DNA of 64,000 nt from Norana najaformis (Eukaryota; Annelida; Clitellata; Crassiclitellata; Hormogastridae), in assembly GCA_964023275.1 (NCBI GenBank), contig OZ029925.1:6047413-6111412 (forward strand), read 5' to 3'. Below, piece after piece: positions 9,153-20,958 of this stretch. Every line of letters begins with the position of its first letter. Position 1 is the first letter of the stretch. The notes beneath the pieces were generated by a model that worked only from the letters and a program-made list of their open reading frames with translations, was not told where the DNA came from and searched no databases. The translations under genes and the position numbers were made by a program.

Positions 9153-10429
9153 CTAATAAAAGAGCCAAACATTATTACAAGCCATTGAAACTTTACGTCT
9201 CATTTTAATTAAATAAAGATTACTCAATTCGGGTAGACTCGACCTCGTGACAGTAGAATGGCAAATGATTCGCACGTCCATACGGTACCCAATATGTATG
9301 CTTCACTGACAGTTATTACCCATTTTGTTTTGTTAAGCAAGACGACCTACAATGATGCTACCAGACAGCATGATCACGAAACGAAGCCTCAGATGGCGCT
9401 ATAGACAAAACTTACCTCCACATCGAACGACATATATGCCAATGAGATCCAACCGCTGCCATGACTTCATCAAAAGAGCAAATCTCAAATCAATTCTAAA
9501 AGATAAATCGTGAAACGTCTTGAAACCGAAATCTCGTTAACTACTGATAAAGTCACCAATTTTATCCTCCCATATTGGTTTCCTAGTTTTTAGCCAACTT
9601 GATATCGTCATTCATTTGCTTGTGATCGCTGTGATGCACAGTCAAGGCGTGGGAGGGACTAACCTTGTGGCATACCCATATGAGGCTTATGTGGGTCCCA
9701 TATCTCCACATGAGACCGATATAGGGCCCTCATGGGTGGAAAAAGAGGGGAAGCACGGAAGGACTAGAGTCCACTATCTTCAGACGAGATTTTTTACTTC
9801 TGATACGAAATTAAATCTTGATCAAATATTCTTACTCTCAAATAAGAAATTTAACTAAGCGGAATGACATTAAATGAAATTTTGCACATAAACCTTAATT
9901 TTTATATAGGCTAGCAATGTAAATTGAAACTTTTGAACCACGTGAACTAAAACCAAAATCCCAACTTTGACTGAATCTGAAGTGGAATCTTGTATCTACC
10001 AAACAAGCTTACTGTCGACATTCTCTTTACAAAATCGAATTTTAAAATCTGCTACAAGTTTACTCACACAACGAATTCTTCCGTTTTCTCTTTCAAATAA
10101 AATATTCACACACCCTGTCATGCGGAACGAAACCGCGAGCTAGATTTGCCTACGATCTGGTCCGTTATTTCAGTCATTCACTTTACACAGACGCGGAGTG
10201 ACACATGACTGACTGCACATAGTAGTCGATTGGTCGTCTGTCTGGTCCAATCACGCGTGACGAGGAAGAAGCTGCGGCCGATCATCCGATGAAAATCACT
10301 CACGCAAAACATTCTGCAAAAACAACACCTAATGATTTAAAGCAACCAGCACAAAGCATCTGGATTCAGTCCACATATTGGACCCATATATCAAGACAAA
10401 CATTTCCGTAAGCTACGTAAATATGCAAA
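9153..10429. other. Intergenic, no gene recognised
   Basis: Mixed-composition sequence without a recognisable coding segment. An 80-codon frame at 9616-9858 has no identifiable domain. No repeat copy of the families used elsewhere was recognised. Confidence 0.5.
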
Positions 10430-10497
10430 GGTGAGGTACGGTAAGGTAAGGTATGCTAAGGTAAGATGAGGCAAGATAAGGTAAGAAACGATAAGGT
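10430..10497 (+). repeat. Degenerate (TAAGG)n pentanucleotide array
   Basis: GGTAAGGTAAGGTATGC-type repeats. Longer arrays of the same kind occur at 11385, 15365 and, in reverse complement, 37360. Confidence 0.85.
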
Positions 10498-11384
10498 AAT
10501 ATCACCAAGCTGGAAAATGTGCTGTATGAATTATATGATTCAGAGCAGCAAGACAGCTAGCCAGTAGTCGCAAGCTACAGCGGTCAGATTCTTAGAAACG
10601 GATGGGCTGCAAGTTATACAGCTTGGAAGGGCTATTGTTGGTAGCAGTGCAGGTGAGCTATGGAATGCAAGAGTGTAGCTTAGTCAAAAGGATTCCGCTG
10701 GGGTAAGCTGAGCAATCCACAGGTAGCAATCTCCAGGTACATCACGGGGCTTTACAACTAAGCACGAGAGATCCACGTGATAGCCAGATGGATGTCCACA
10801 GGTATACAATTGACTTCGAAGAATCAGAAGCAAAAGGCACACGAAAGCTGATGTCAGCTCGGGTCTTGGGTACTGACCGGCCCAGAAGGAATGCGCCCAG
10901 AGTCCAGAGGATTCAGGTAGAAAAGAGCTCGCAGACTGCACAGAAAGGTCAGTCAGTCAATCCGCAGAGAAGACCAGAAGAGGAGAGTCGCACGCGGGTC
11001 CCGTGAGAGGAAGGATCCGTCGAGGGACAACAGAAGATGGGGTAGGCATAAGACCAGGAGACGGACAATGACCGACCGTAGGTATTATGTAGAATGTAGT
11101 TAATAATAATGTAGTAGGAATTAGATTAGATTAGACTAAAACGAATAATGTTGATTCATATGTAGTTCCTGTACTCCATTGTCTAGTTATTCATTCATTA
11201 ACAGAACATTTGTGTAACGCCTCTACAAGAGTATTAACACTTCGAACTACTAACTTCTAGAGCGCCAGCCCTTAATACCCAATGCATCACTTAAGACACA
11301 CATACACACAATCCATGTAGCTAGTTCACCCACAGTAAATAGAATACGTAGCTGAACCTTAGACCACATAGGGTCTAGGCGATA
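10498..11384. other. Intergenic, unassigned
   Basis: Contains a GC-richer, basic-residue-coding frame (10788-11006) without recognised motifs, then TAATAATAATG and GATTAGATTAG words. Possibly an old transposon, but no termini or domain support that. Confidence 0.35.
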
Positions 11385-11705
11385 GTAAGGTGAAATATTA
11401 AAAGATATAGTAAAATAAGAAAAGCTAAAGCAACATAAGGTAAGACAAAGAGTAAGGTAAAATAAAGTATGCAAAGGTAAGGAAAACTAAGATAAGGTAT
11501 GGTATGCTGGAGTAAGATAAGGTAACGTAAGATGAGGTGAGGAAAGGTAAAGTAAGGTAATGTATGATAAGGAAAGGTAGGAAAGGTATGGTAAGGTACG
11601 GATAGGTAACACAAGGAAAGGCAAGGCAAGAGTATGTAAAATAAAGTAAGGAAAGAGCCAGCTATAAGGTAAGGTAAGACAAGGTAAGGTAAGGTAATGT
11701 GCTGT
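11385..11705 (+). repeat. Degenerate (GGTAA/AAGGT)n array
   Basis: About 320 bp of imperfect pentanucleotide repeats (AAGGTAAGGTAAG with many variants). The 122-codon minus-strand frame here is a translation of this repeat (LPYLTLPYL-type). Confidence 0.95.
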
Positions 11706-12044
11706 AACACTGAACTTGCGTAATTACTGGATAATTGTCGCAAGGAGTGTTAAATGACTACATTACAACCCCAGACGTTGCACGCAAACATCGCATCAGT
11801 TATTTAATTAATTCTTTCTTTATTAAACGCAATTGCTGTCAAAGTCCTGATGCCGAAAGCAACGACGCTAATTATGATTATGACGACGACGAAAATGACG
11901 ATAATGTATCCGCTGCATAAAAGATCTTTTATGTAGCGCCTCTCGAAAGAAACAAATGTCAGCATGCAGGGGCTTGTGCCGGTAACATGCCTTGGAGCAA
12001 ACAAACCTATCAAAGACATTTGCCCAATCTATTGCGCCTGTTGT

Positions 12045-12340
12045 GACAGACAGACAGACAGACAGACAGGCAGACAGAAGACAGGCAGACAGACAGACAG
12101 ACAGGCAGGCAGACACACACATACACACTTAGATACACTGACACACAGACACAGACAGACACAGGCAGGCAGGCAGACACACACATACACACATAGATAC
12201 ACTGACACACAGACACAGACATGCACACAGACATACACACAGACACACAAAGACAGACACCGGCAGTTATACAGAGACACACAGACACACACAGACATAC
12301 ACACAGACATACAGACACAGGCACCCGGAGATTCACGGGA
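12045..12340. repeat. CAGA / CACA compound microsatellite
   Basis: (CAGA)n at 12045-12115, then two near copies of an ACACACATACACAC...GATACACTGACACAC segment (about 12110 and 12176), then (ACACAGACAT)n to 12320. All long frames across it are repeat-derived. Confidence 0.95.
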
Positions 12341-12602
12341 ACAAAGTGGCAAACACCGAGAGACAAAGAGACGAAAGACAAAAAGCAGATAGATAGGAGA
12401 TATCCCTTTCGTAACAAAATGATCGATTTTGTGTTCACGTGTAAACAATTTAACTCTCGCAATTATTTAACTGTCGGCAACCAGTATAATAGGCCCCCTA
12501 TTACACTATATAAAGAATGAACCAACACATTTATATAGCTCCTACGGTTCACAATATCCAAGTGTACATGTTTTGACCGAGAACATTTCAATTACGTGTA
12601 TG

Positions 12603-12729
12603 GCTCATATATATATACGTTATAAGTTAGGCATATATATGTATATATATGCTTTCTACCATGCACGGTGGAAGATATATATATATACATGTATATATAT
12701 ATATATACATGTATATATATATATACATG

Positions 12730-12804
<75 letters not shown>
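12603..12804. repeat. (AT)n followed by about (GT)31
   Basis: AT-rich TATACATGTATATA blocks to 12741 and then an almost pure GT run to 12804. Alternating purine-pyrimidine sequence of this length can adopt Z-DNA. Confidence 0.97.
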
Positions 12805-12808
<4 letters not shown>

Positions 12809-12859
12809 ATAGAAAGAAAGACCTTTGTTCGGCTAAGCTCTAAGTAAACACCGGTTAAT

Positions 12860-13058
12860 GACAAGTGTTACCAGATCTCAAAGCCGATAGTAACCGTGGC
12901 ATCTGCGTGCAAACTGATGCACAACACGCCACCATAGACGTACGGCTGCCTGCCCATGTTGGTACAGAGGCAGGCATCACAGACACCGTTCCTCCCTTGG
13001 CCACCGTCCGCTGACAAAGGTCGCACGATCGACAGAACCTAACAACATCGTCCTGCAT
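12860..13058 (-). mobile_element. Ty3/Gypsy integrase zinc-binding fragment
   Basis: Minus-strand translation contains DDVVRFCRSCDLCQRTVAKG followed by a MPASVP-like segment, matching the CxxC half of the integrase H2C2 zinc finger of Ty3/Gypsy LTR retrotransposons (consensus VxxxCxxCxxCQRxK). The upstream His pair and the downstream catalytic core are not seen, and no LTRs were found. A decayed scrap. Confidence 0.7.
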
Positions 13059-13242
13059 ACAACGTTCCCTCTAGGACTAGAAGGTTGCTGAGCGCTGAGC
13101 AGATTGTACTGAGCAAGCGTAAAATGACCTGAGCACAAAATTTTAATCAGGAGTCCGCATCCCTTGCCACCAAACACTCCTTACTATCCGTCCATAAGTT
13201 CTGTGGAAACACTGCATCCCGTCAAAAGATAACTGGATCCAT

Positions 13243-13366
13243 CCTTACTTCCATCCTTACTTCCATCCTTCCATCCTTACTTCCATCCTTACTTCCATCC
13301 TTACTTCCATCCTTACTTCCATCCTTACTTCCATCCTTACTTCCATCCTTACTTCCATCCATCCTT
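13243..13366 (+). repeat. 12-bp minisatellite TTACTTCCATCC
   Basis: About ten copies of a dodecamer, itself a dimer-like derivative of TTCC/ATCC simple sequence. Confidence 0.95.
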
Positions 13367-13656
13367 CTCCTGGGCTTCTTCTCCCCTATCTTCCCCATCC
13401 CCTTCTATCCTCCCCACGGCATTTAACTGAACTTCCAGTGTATGACAATAATAATTATTATTTTACGGCGAGGCTCATAACAAAGACAGCTGTACGAAGT
13501 GGCTGGGACTACAGCCAAATTTTTTATTTATACGTGTAATAAATTTCTATTTTAAATGTTGTTCTGTCTGTTGACGTTGTCCAAATTGCGCATTGCTTTT
13601 CATTTTGAGCTTCGCAGCTGTGTTAAGCGAAAGTGAAAAACAACCTATTATAATAC

Positions 13657-13824
13657 CAGTGGCGGCTCCACTGTTGCTTGCTTGGGGGGCAAGGGCATCT
13701 CCAGAGGGGCGCCACAGTCTGGCAGTCCGCCATGTACGGGTCTGGTTTGAGGGGCGCCGGCATATAACCACGAGGGGCCGGGTGCGAACCGCCCCCCCCA
13801 ATCCCATAGCTAAATCCGCCACTG
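13657..13824. mobile_element. Short MITE with CAGTGGCGG termini
   Basis: 168-bp element bounded by CAGTGGCGG and CCGCCACTG inverted ends. The flanking octamers TATAATAC and CATACTAC agree at 6 of 8 positions, a possible decayed 8-bp target duplication. The interior contains GGGGGGCAAGGGCAT, a CAGTCYRSMATG-type block and GGGGCGCCGGCATATAAC. Related interiors occur at 36494-36690 and 46376-46530. No coding capacity. hAT-like classification is an inference from terminus style and TSD length. Confidence 0.65.
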
Positions 13825-13899
13825 CATACTACATAATATAAAATATTATATAAAAGTAAAATATTACAACATTCTAAATGCATTAACTAGATGTGAATA

Positions 13900-13975
13900 T
13901 TTCATCGATTTATCATTATCGTTATCCTCACCGTCATCGTCGTCGTCATCATCATCATAATCGTCGTCGCAATCA
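13900..13975. repeat. (GTCATC)-type trinucleotide repeat
   Basis: Imperfect CGTCATCATCATC run. The poly-Asp minus-strand frame across it is not a gene. Confidence 0.9.
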
Positions 13976-14177
13976 TTATAAGCAAAGACCTGAGATAAGA
14001 TAATATCCCCAGGAGGCGTATAGTTAGTCGAACTCTGACCCCATGACAGGTGGACATTCTCAACTCGATGGTAGATCCAGGCCTTTAAAATCCTCTTCCT
14101 CGTGGCCACTCCGCTCCCTTCTTCCTACTTTCCTTCGCTCATACAGGCGCAGGCGTTTATCTTAACAAAGTATGCAC

Positions 14178-14290
14178 TGACAGACAGACAGACAGACAGA
14201 CAGGCAGGCAGGCAGGCAGACAGGCAGACACACAGATACACAGACAGACACATACACAGCCACACAGACAGCCAGACACAGACAGACGCA
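14178..14290. repeat. CAGA/GGCA microsatellite
   Basis: (CAGA)n then (GGCA)n then CACA-type sequence. Confidence 0.95.
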
Positions 14291-14432
14291 CTGACCGGCT
14301 TCCCATACGCACCAGTACACCTGGACACAGGTACTCAACGTTTCATCCACTCCACCTAGAACAAGTTTCGTAGGCCACTCAGTCCTCGTAACATCGCAGT
14401 CCAATCGCTGCCAGGAGTCAACGCAGCGATAC

Positions 14433-14606
14433 AATCCACAACGAAGGTCTTCCTAATCAACAATCCGCAACGAAGGTCTTCCAAATTAACAATCCACAAC
14501 GAAGGTCTTCCTAATTAACAATCCACAACGAAGGTCTTCCTAATTAACAATCCACAACGAAGGTCTTCCTAATTAACATTCCACAACGACGGTCTTCCTA
14601 ATTAAC
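14433..14606. repeat. 29-bp minisatellite, six copies
   Basis: Copies start at 14433, 14462, 14491, 14520, 14549 and 14578, an exact 29-bp period. The unit contains AATCCACAACGAAGGTC and TTCCTAATTAAC. The last copy is slightly diverged. Confidence 0.97.
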
Positions 14607-14609
14607 AAG

Positions 14610-15364
14610 GTCTTCGTAACAACAAAGCTTTGCTTAAATGCTAAACACTCATCAGCCTCTGTAACAGGTTCCATGCAAAGACTAGGCCCTATATCAAGCG
14701 AAGTCTTAGCCAACGAACGACCGTTGAGGACCTACTGGCGATTGACTTTAGCCTCTGAAGGAGAGGGACCCGGTAAGGTTTAGTGGGTCACCGACAGGTG
14801 AGACGTTTCTAGTTCAGCTGGCCTGTAATCTACACTCGTCATTGTTCGGGCTGCCGTTTACAGTATGAGAGGAGGGCTGATGGGGGTGTGTAGAGCCGCC
14901 TGTTGTTTGACTCTGGCCTATACCTGTGCATATCGACCCTTGTGACCTCTGTGTGTTAATGAACAGGAATCACAGATGACGTCTGTCTGTCTGTCTGTCC
15001 GTCTCTATCTCTCTCTGGCTCTCTGTCTGTTCCGCGACCTAGATTTACGCATAAGTCTATGTGTAAACACCATTTAAAGCAATTTGTATGTTTTTCAACC
15101 TATTTTTATAACCTATTAGTCCGAGAAAAAACCGCTCAACAGGAAGATTATTCCAGTTTTATAGAAACACTTTTTGGAGCGTTAATTAAACGACCAACAA
15201 AGTCTATTCTATGAAAAAAAATTGAAAATGTGCTTAGCGAATATTGTAAGGCGTAATACAGTAAAGTGAATTAAATTTTATAGCGCCATTACGGTTCTGC
15301 TCAGGTTTCTCCTATAGGCCTACAGTGAAGCGAAGCAGACTGTCTAGGCGTCTTATTTCGCATA
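14610..15364. other. Intergenic, no gene recognised
   Basis: Unique-looking sequence with a short (GTCT)n at 14980-15000. Contains one TTTTATAGCGCCATTACGG end signature near 15275 that may be the edge of a decayed SINE/LINE copy. Confidence 0.5.
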
Positions 15365-15730
15365 CCTGCGTAAAATCAGGTCAGGCCAGGCCAGGTCAGG
15401 TATGCTATGGCAAGGCAAGGTAAGATTAGGTAAGGTAAGGTAAGAAAGGTAAGGTAAAGTAAGATAAGTTTAGGTAAGATTGAGTGAGGTAGAAAAAGTA
15501 AAGTAAGGAAAGGTGGGGTAAGGCAAGGTAATTAAAGCAAGATTAGGTAAGATAGGAAGGAATATGAAAGTTAAAGAAGGCAAGGTAAGATAAAGTATGG
15601 TAAGGTAAGGCAGGATTGGTAAGGTAAGATAACGTAATCGTTTATTTATCGTCTGTCTGTCTGTCTGTCTTGTCTTGTCTGTCTGTCTGTCTGTCTGTCT
15701 TGTCTTGTCTGTCTGTCTGTCTGTTACGAT
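15365..15730 (+). repeat. Degenerate (TAAGG)n array then (GTCT)n
   Basis: About 270 bp of AGGTAAGGTAAG variants to 15640, then (CTGT)n with two TTGTCTTG interruptions from 15650. Confidence 0.95.
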
Positions 15731-15954
15731 AGACTATCGCGCGCAAACGAGGTGAATGTCTGACTTACTGAACAACTTACCGCATCCAGTAAACCCACGA
15801 CTTGGACTGGCAGACATATTACACTGTATAAAATAAACCAAAAGCACGACGAGGCTTAGCTATGAAACATCAATATGCACGTTTATGTTGGTACATGTGT
15901 ACACATGTAAATCTCAAAAACGCTGCCCGCTGTACCGCTCGTCGATCATAAATG

Positions 15955-16190
15955 CACATGTAAATGTGCACGGTTTTCTACAGCGACCGTATGGCCTCGA
16001 CCCTGCTCATTTTTCAGCAAACTGATCGGGTGAGATCCTACACCACCGCCCCCGTTTTGATTGGACGCCAAGCCATTTAAAGAACCCGTATCTGGACCGT
16101 GCAAGCCCGAGAGTCAAATCGGCATCTGGGCCAGGATCCTTTCGCACAGAGGCGCCTTGACGTAGGCCTACGCTTTAACCAACTAATCAG
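15955..16190 (-). mobile_element. SINE family A copy
   Basis: Minus-strand copy with GACCGTATGGCCTCGACCCT, TCATTTTTCAGCAAACTGAT, a GCCATTTAAAGAACCC block and a CCGAGAGTCAAATCGGC segment towards the tRNA-like head. More complete than most copies here. Confidence 0.75.
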
Positions 16191-16369
16191 GTCAGCGTAA
16201 GATAAGCCTACTGCCTAACAGTGACTGTATTACGAAAACAAAGGATTTCTGTCACTGCTGGCTGAGAAGCATCGTACATCCCCGATGAGTTAGTGGATGT
16301 AGCAGTCACGCCCTTTACCACAGAATATCTTAGATAACGAAAGAGAGGAGCACTCATTTAGCTAAAATG

Positions 16370-16485
16370 TAAATGTTCATGGTTTTCTATAGCGAACGAA
16401 TGGTCTCGACCTTGTTCATTTTTCAGTGAATTGATCGGGTGAGAATTCACTGCTGCCCGTTTGAATGGGCGCCACGCCATTTTAG
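16370..16485 (-). mobile_element. SINE family A 3' fragment
   Basis: GGTTTTCTATAGCGAACGAA, ATGGTCTCGACCTTGTTCAT, TTGATCGGGTGAGAATTCAC and GGGCGCCACGCCATTTTA blocks as in the other copies. Confidence 0.75.
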
Positions 16486-16558
16486 GTCCACACCACAATC
16501 ATAGTTTTATTTAACGACGCCTCCGTGACAAAGACGATGGGCGTTGCTCATCCTTACC

Positions 16559-16864
16559 TTAGACCTTAGTCCCTCCACGTGCTGGCGCACATTGGGCGAT
16601 ACAGGTTCTCCATCCTTCTCTGTCCTGAGCAGCTCTGGCAGCCTCCTCCCACGTCAGTCCTCCATCTGTGAGGTCTTTTGTGATCGTGTTCTTCCAGCTC
16701 TTTTTTGGTCTTCCTCTCTTCCTTCTCCACCCGCCTGGGGCCCAGTCCATTGCCTGCTTCGGGATTCTGTCCTCATCCATGCGATGCAGGTGTCCCAACC
16801 ATCGCAGTCTTGCTTTCTTCATCATCTCTTCAATTCTCTCCATTCCCGTTCTTCTCCTGATCAA
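16559..16864 (-). mobile_element. RTE-like LINE ORF2 C-terminus
   Basis: Minus-strand frame of 102 codons: RRRTGMERIEEMMKKARLRW, LGHLHRMDEDRIPKQ, then RGRPKKSWKNTITKDL and a terminal Ala/Asp-rich segment. RLRWxGHxxRM...RGRPKxxW is the standard C-terminal signature of RTE/BovB-type and related LINE ORFs. The frame is open, suggesting a fairly young 5'-truncated insertion directly abutting the Jockey-like element. Confidence 0.8.
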
Positions 16865-16899
16865 ATGTACAATATATATACATAATTACAGGCCTATAT

Positions 16900-19190
16900 A
16901 GTTTGAAACAGAGAATGTCTAAAAAGAATTTAACTATTCAGTGTCCGTTTGTTATGGTTCGCCTGAAAGTCCATATTAGGTTTTTACAAAATCTTATGAA
17001 TAGCTCTGAGGTACTTATAGATGATGTCTGTACACATTTGGGATCTCAGTATTGTCCTTATATGTTATTTCTTGATGGTGGCATTCGTCCTGGAGTTGTT
17101 TCTGGAGGGTCGTCTGGTTTGGACACTCAATGAGGAAGTGCGTTACATTTTCTGCGACGCCACATGATTCGCAGTTCCTAACGTCTTTCTTGCCGCAGCG
17201 ATGGAGTTCCTCACTGAGTAGCCAGTGGCCAAAGCGTAGTCGGGAAATGGCAACCTCCTTCCGACGGCATGAGTCTTTGTACTTGACCGAGAAATCCACG
17301 TGTGGTTCAAATTCTAGGTAGTGCGATCCTGTGTGTGATGTTTCCCACTCTGCCTGCCACTTTCGTTGGAAGTGGTCACGATAAGTGGTGTTGACAGCAT
17401 GTGGTTACATCTCCCTCTTTACTTCCTCAACTTTCACTCTATTCTCTTCTCGTCCTTCCTTTAACCTTCTGCGTTTACCGGCTCGGAGGACGTCTTGGGT
17501 CGGGTGATTCGAAATGGATTGGATCTTAGTGGTGTATTCCATCATCTGTTGTCTGCGGCACAGATGCAGGGGCATCTCTCCGCGGTCGACCTAAAGAGCC
17601 GCAATGCTTGTACCCCGCAGTGCTCCGCAGCAGATTGATAAGGCCTTGTACTGGATCGTGTTGAGCTTGGCTCGATTCGACGACGAAGCATTGTCATAGG
17701 CTATGCTGCCGTAATCAATAATGGATCGAATCATGGCCCTATACACCATGAGTAGAATTTCTTTTGAGGGTCCCCATGTTGCGCCTGCCATGGCTCGCAT
17801 TAGATTAAGACGAGGCTTGCACCGGTCTACAATATAGTTAAAATGTGCTGTCCAGTCGAGCTTCTGATCGAATATCATTCCTAGAAACTTGACCGATTTT
17901 TCAAAGAGCAAGTTCGTCGTCCTAAGCTTGAGAGTAGGTCGTTCTACTTTCGATTTTCGTCCGCGATGAAACCAGACGGTAACCGTCTTACTCGTAGAGA
18001 CCTTGAAACCTCAGCAGTCGAAGAATTTCTTTACTGAGTTCAGGTACTTCTGGAGTTCACGCTCGTTGACCTCAGCTTTGTGGCTGGACCGCCAGATGGC
18101 TCTGTCGTCTGCGTAGAGCTACTGTTTTATACCATTTATCGGTTCAGGAATATCGTTCAGTAGTATGGTGAACCGGACAGGGCTGATAACGCTGCCCTGG
18201 GGTGAGCCGTTTCCCATTTAAAAGGGACTGGACAGAGATTTTCCAACTCGCACACCGATAGTTCGACCGGAGAGAAAGTCCCTGATCCAGCTGTAAATCT
18301 GACCCTGTATGCCGAGACGTTGTAGCTTGTATAGCAATCCATCTGTCCACATAAGGTCGAACGCTTTTTCCAGGTCTATGAAGACTCCAGTCGTCGTCTG
18401 CCCGCTGGCAAAGGCCCTCTGGATGTCATCTTGGAGACGAATTATGTGGTCCTGACAGCATCTGTGTTTTCTGAAGCCGGATTGGTATCGGTTGAAGAGT
18501 CCGTTGGTGTCCATTTGCCAGTTAAGTCGATCACAGACAAGTCTTTCCATCACTTTACACAGCACAGATGAGTGCGATTGGACGGTGGGAGCTGTACTCA
18601 TGAGCGGGTTTGTTTGGCTGAAGGATTGGTGTGGCAACCGATCTCTTCCAGGAAAGCGGGAGTATTCCTATATCCCAGCTGAGTTTGTACAGCTTCAGAA
18701 GAGCTTGAAGGCTAGGCTGTGGAAGCTTCGCCAAGATCTCGTATGTAATGCCATCTTCTCCGGGGCTCGTGTTCTTCTTGCATTTCCTGAGGGCTATCTG
18801 GCTGTTGCTTGTATGAGGTGTCACGGATCCGAATGCGGAGATACTCACCGACAGCCATAATTTTCAGTTCGCCAAAGCGACTTTCCAGTTCTTGTCTTGT
18901 CGCCACAGCATTCACTCTCGTCAGCGAGATGTGTGGAAACTCGACGTATACTGTATCTTCTAGGTAACGGCGTTGAGGGGGCGCCACCGTCGCTTGCGTG
19001 TCTTCGCGACTAGTATCGTCGTCTGTTGGTGCAGAGGGATGCCGCTTCTTCGCCGCTGAGCTCTGCGGTAGTGAGACACCAGGTGGCGTGCTCTCATCTT
19101 CGCCCATCGCAGATGTACACCACTTGCCGATCTTCATTTTTCCAATTTTGTTGGTTTCGATCGAGTGGTATTTCAGATATGATGTAGATC
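16900..19190 (-). mobile_element. Jockey-like LINE, internally deleted and frameshifted
   Basis: Minus-strand order: an ORF1-like N-terminus starting at an ATG (19135-19137), with an RRM-like segment YVEFPHISLTRV and FGELKIMAVGEYLRIRI, breaks at about 18843. The reverse transcriptase follows: KNTSPGEDGITYEILAKL, SSHRPIALI, then after a frameshift NRYQSGFRKHRCCQDHIIRL and FIDLEKAFDLMW, a GSPQGSVISPVRF block near 18170, the catalytic YADD at 18104-18115 and VKFLGMIFDQKLDW (about 17880). After further frame changes comes a C-terminal CxxC...H...C finger, NCESCGVAENVTHFLIECPN (about 17110). In-frame stops lie at 18119-18121 and 18011-18013. No endonuclease domain is visible, so ORF1 and RT appear joined by a deletion. 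Non-functional. Confidence 0.87.
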
Positions 19191-19200
19191 ACCCATCGAG

Positions 19201-19830
19201 AAACTTACTTTAACGCAAATACTACTTTAAACGCAAGACGCAAGAACTACTTTAAACGCAACTAAGAACTACTTTAAACTCAAGACGCAAACTTACTTTA
19301 ACGCAAATACTACTTTAAACGCAAGACGCAAGAACTACTTTAAACGCAACTAAGAACTACTTTAAACGCAAGACGCAAACTTACTTTAACGCAAATACTA
19401 CTTTAAACGTAAGACGCAAGAACTACTTTAAACGCAACTAAGAACTACTTTAAACTCAAGACGCAAACTTACTTTAACGCAAATACTACTTTAAACGTAA
19501 GACGCAAGAACTACTTTAAACGCAACTAAGAACTACTTTAAACGCATGGCGAAAGAACTACTTTAAACGCAACTAATAACTACTTAAAACTCAAGACGCA
19601 AACTTACTTTAACGCAAATACTACTTTAAACGTAAGACGCAAGAACTACTTTAAACGCAACTAAGAACTACTTTAAACGCATGGCGAAAGAACTACTTTA
19701 AACGCAACTAATAACTACTTAAAACTCAAGACGCAAACTTACTTTAACGCAAATATTACTTTAAACGCAAGACGGAAGAACTATTTTAAACGCAACTAAT
19801 AACTACTTTAAACGCCTTTCTTCTGTCTTA
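19201..19830. repeat. Satellite with 88-bp and 135-bp higher-order units
   Basis: Built from about 22-bp subunits of the type AACTACTTTAAACGCAACTAAG. The marker AAACTTACTTTAACGC starts at 19201, 19289, 19377, 19465, 19600 and 19735, giving steps of 88, 88, 88, 135 and 135 bp. The longer units carry an extra pair of subunits marked by GCATGGCGAAAG. It lies immediately upstream of the 5' end of the Jockey-like LINE. Confidence 0.97.
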
Positions 19831-19983
19831 AACGCCTATCTTCTGGATGTCCTAAAGAAAACCAACCATGCGGTTTTCCCATAATTTTCCGGAATAACCC
19901 TCCGCACCGTGCTAGCCCGAAATATATAGTTTAGTTAAAATGCGTGTTAAAGGTGTCTAAGCAAAACTTAATATTTGTAAAAT

Positions 19984-20115
19984 GTAAATGTAAATTTACA
20001 TGTTTTCTATAGCGACCATACGGTCTCGACCCCATTCATTTTTCAATGAATTGAATAGGGGAGATCCTTCACCACCGCTGCCCGTTTGAATGGGCGCCAC
20101 GCCATTTAATGTCCT
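19984..20115 (-). mobile_element. SINE family A fragment
   Basis: TTTTCTATAGCGACCATACG, GTCTCGACCCCATTCATTTT, GAATAGGGGAGATCCTTC, and the GGGCGCCACGCCATTTAATG block. Confidence 0.75.
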
Positions 20116-20119
20116 CGTG

Positions 20120-20200
20120 TGCATCGTAATTGTGATCTCGAAATTTCTTCAGAGTCCAAGAAAGCCAAGTCGCAGGAACCAGCTGATCCGATCCGATGAA
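20120..20200 (+). mobile_element. SINE family B fragment
   Basis: GCATCGTAATTGTGATCTCG, AAATTTCTTCAGAG and AGTCGCAGGAACCAGCTGAT, a diverged family B block abutting the family A fragment in opposite orientation. Confidence 0.6.
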
Positions 20201-20460
20201 ATCACATTAAATTAGATTAACTCTGATTAGGTTAAGTAACTGTTCACGATTCTTGGTAATGCGCATGCGTACTGAATTTCTATTAATGAACGCCGGATTT
20301 ACTCGCCAGATGTCGACTCGTTTGCAAACATGACTCGGTGTGACACCGAGTCATGACACCGAGTCATGTCAACATTCAACAGATGGCGTGATACATTCAT
20401 TTAGTCGACACCTCCTGTTGCAAGGGGTAGACGTTGCCCTAATCTACACCGATCGCCCCA

Positions 20461-20606
20461 TACATGTATGTATGTGTGTGTATGTGTGTGTATGCGTGTA
20501 TGCGTGTATGTGTGTATGTATGTATGTATGTATGTATGTATGTATGTATGTATGTATGTATGTATGTATGTATGTATGTATGTATGTATGTATGTATGTA
20601 TGCATG
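20461..20606. repeat. (ATGT)n microsatellite
   Basis: Imperfect TGTGTATG variants, then about 20 near-perfect tetranucleotides to 20603. Confidence 0.97.
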
Positions 20607-20717
20607 TGACAAATACAATACAACGCATTTTGTTTTAGTATTTGTGTTGCCCAGGTAATCGACGAAACAACCATCGATTGTTGCACTGTGCACTGTGAGA
20701 GAGGTGCTACAGAAGTT

Positions 20718-20768
20718 TTTAGATTAGATTAGATCAGATTAGATTAGATTAGATTAGAGTAGATCAGA
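20718..20768. repeat. (AGATT)n pentanucleotide repeat
   Basis: AGATTAGATTAGATCAGATTAG-type run (about 50 bp). Confidence 0.9.
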
Positions 20769-20907
20769 CGAAGGCATTGTGGCCTTTAAAGAATGAAACG
20801 CCGAGGGCCCAATTTTTTATACGGGGCTCGAAATTTGGAAGTTTGCACCTTAGCTATAAAAGCATCGAGCACGATTTGTGAGATTCAACGGGACCCACTG
20901 CAAAATC

Positions 20908-20924
20908 ACATCATCATCATCATC

Positions 20925-20958
<34 letters not shown>

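Noticed and set aside
9616..9858. 80-codon frame MLVIAVMHSQGVGG as a small gene
   Set aside because: No domain recognised, no splice context; probably chance or an old repeat.
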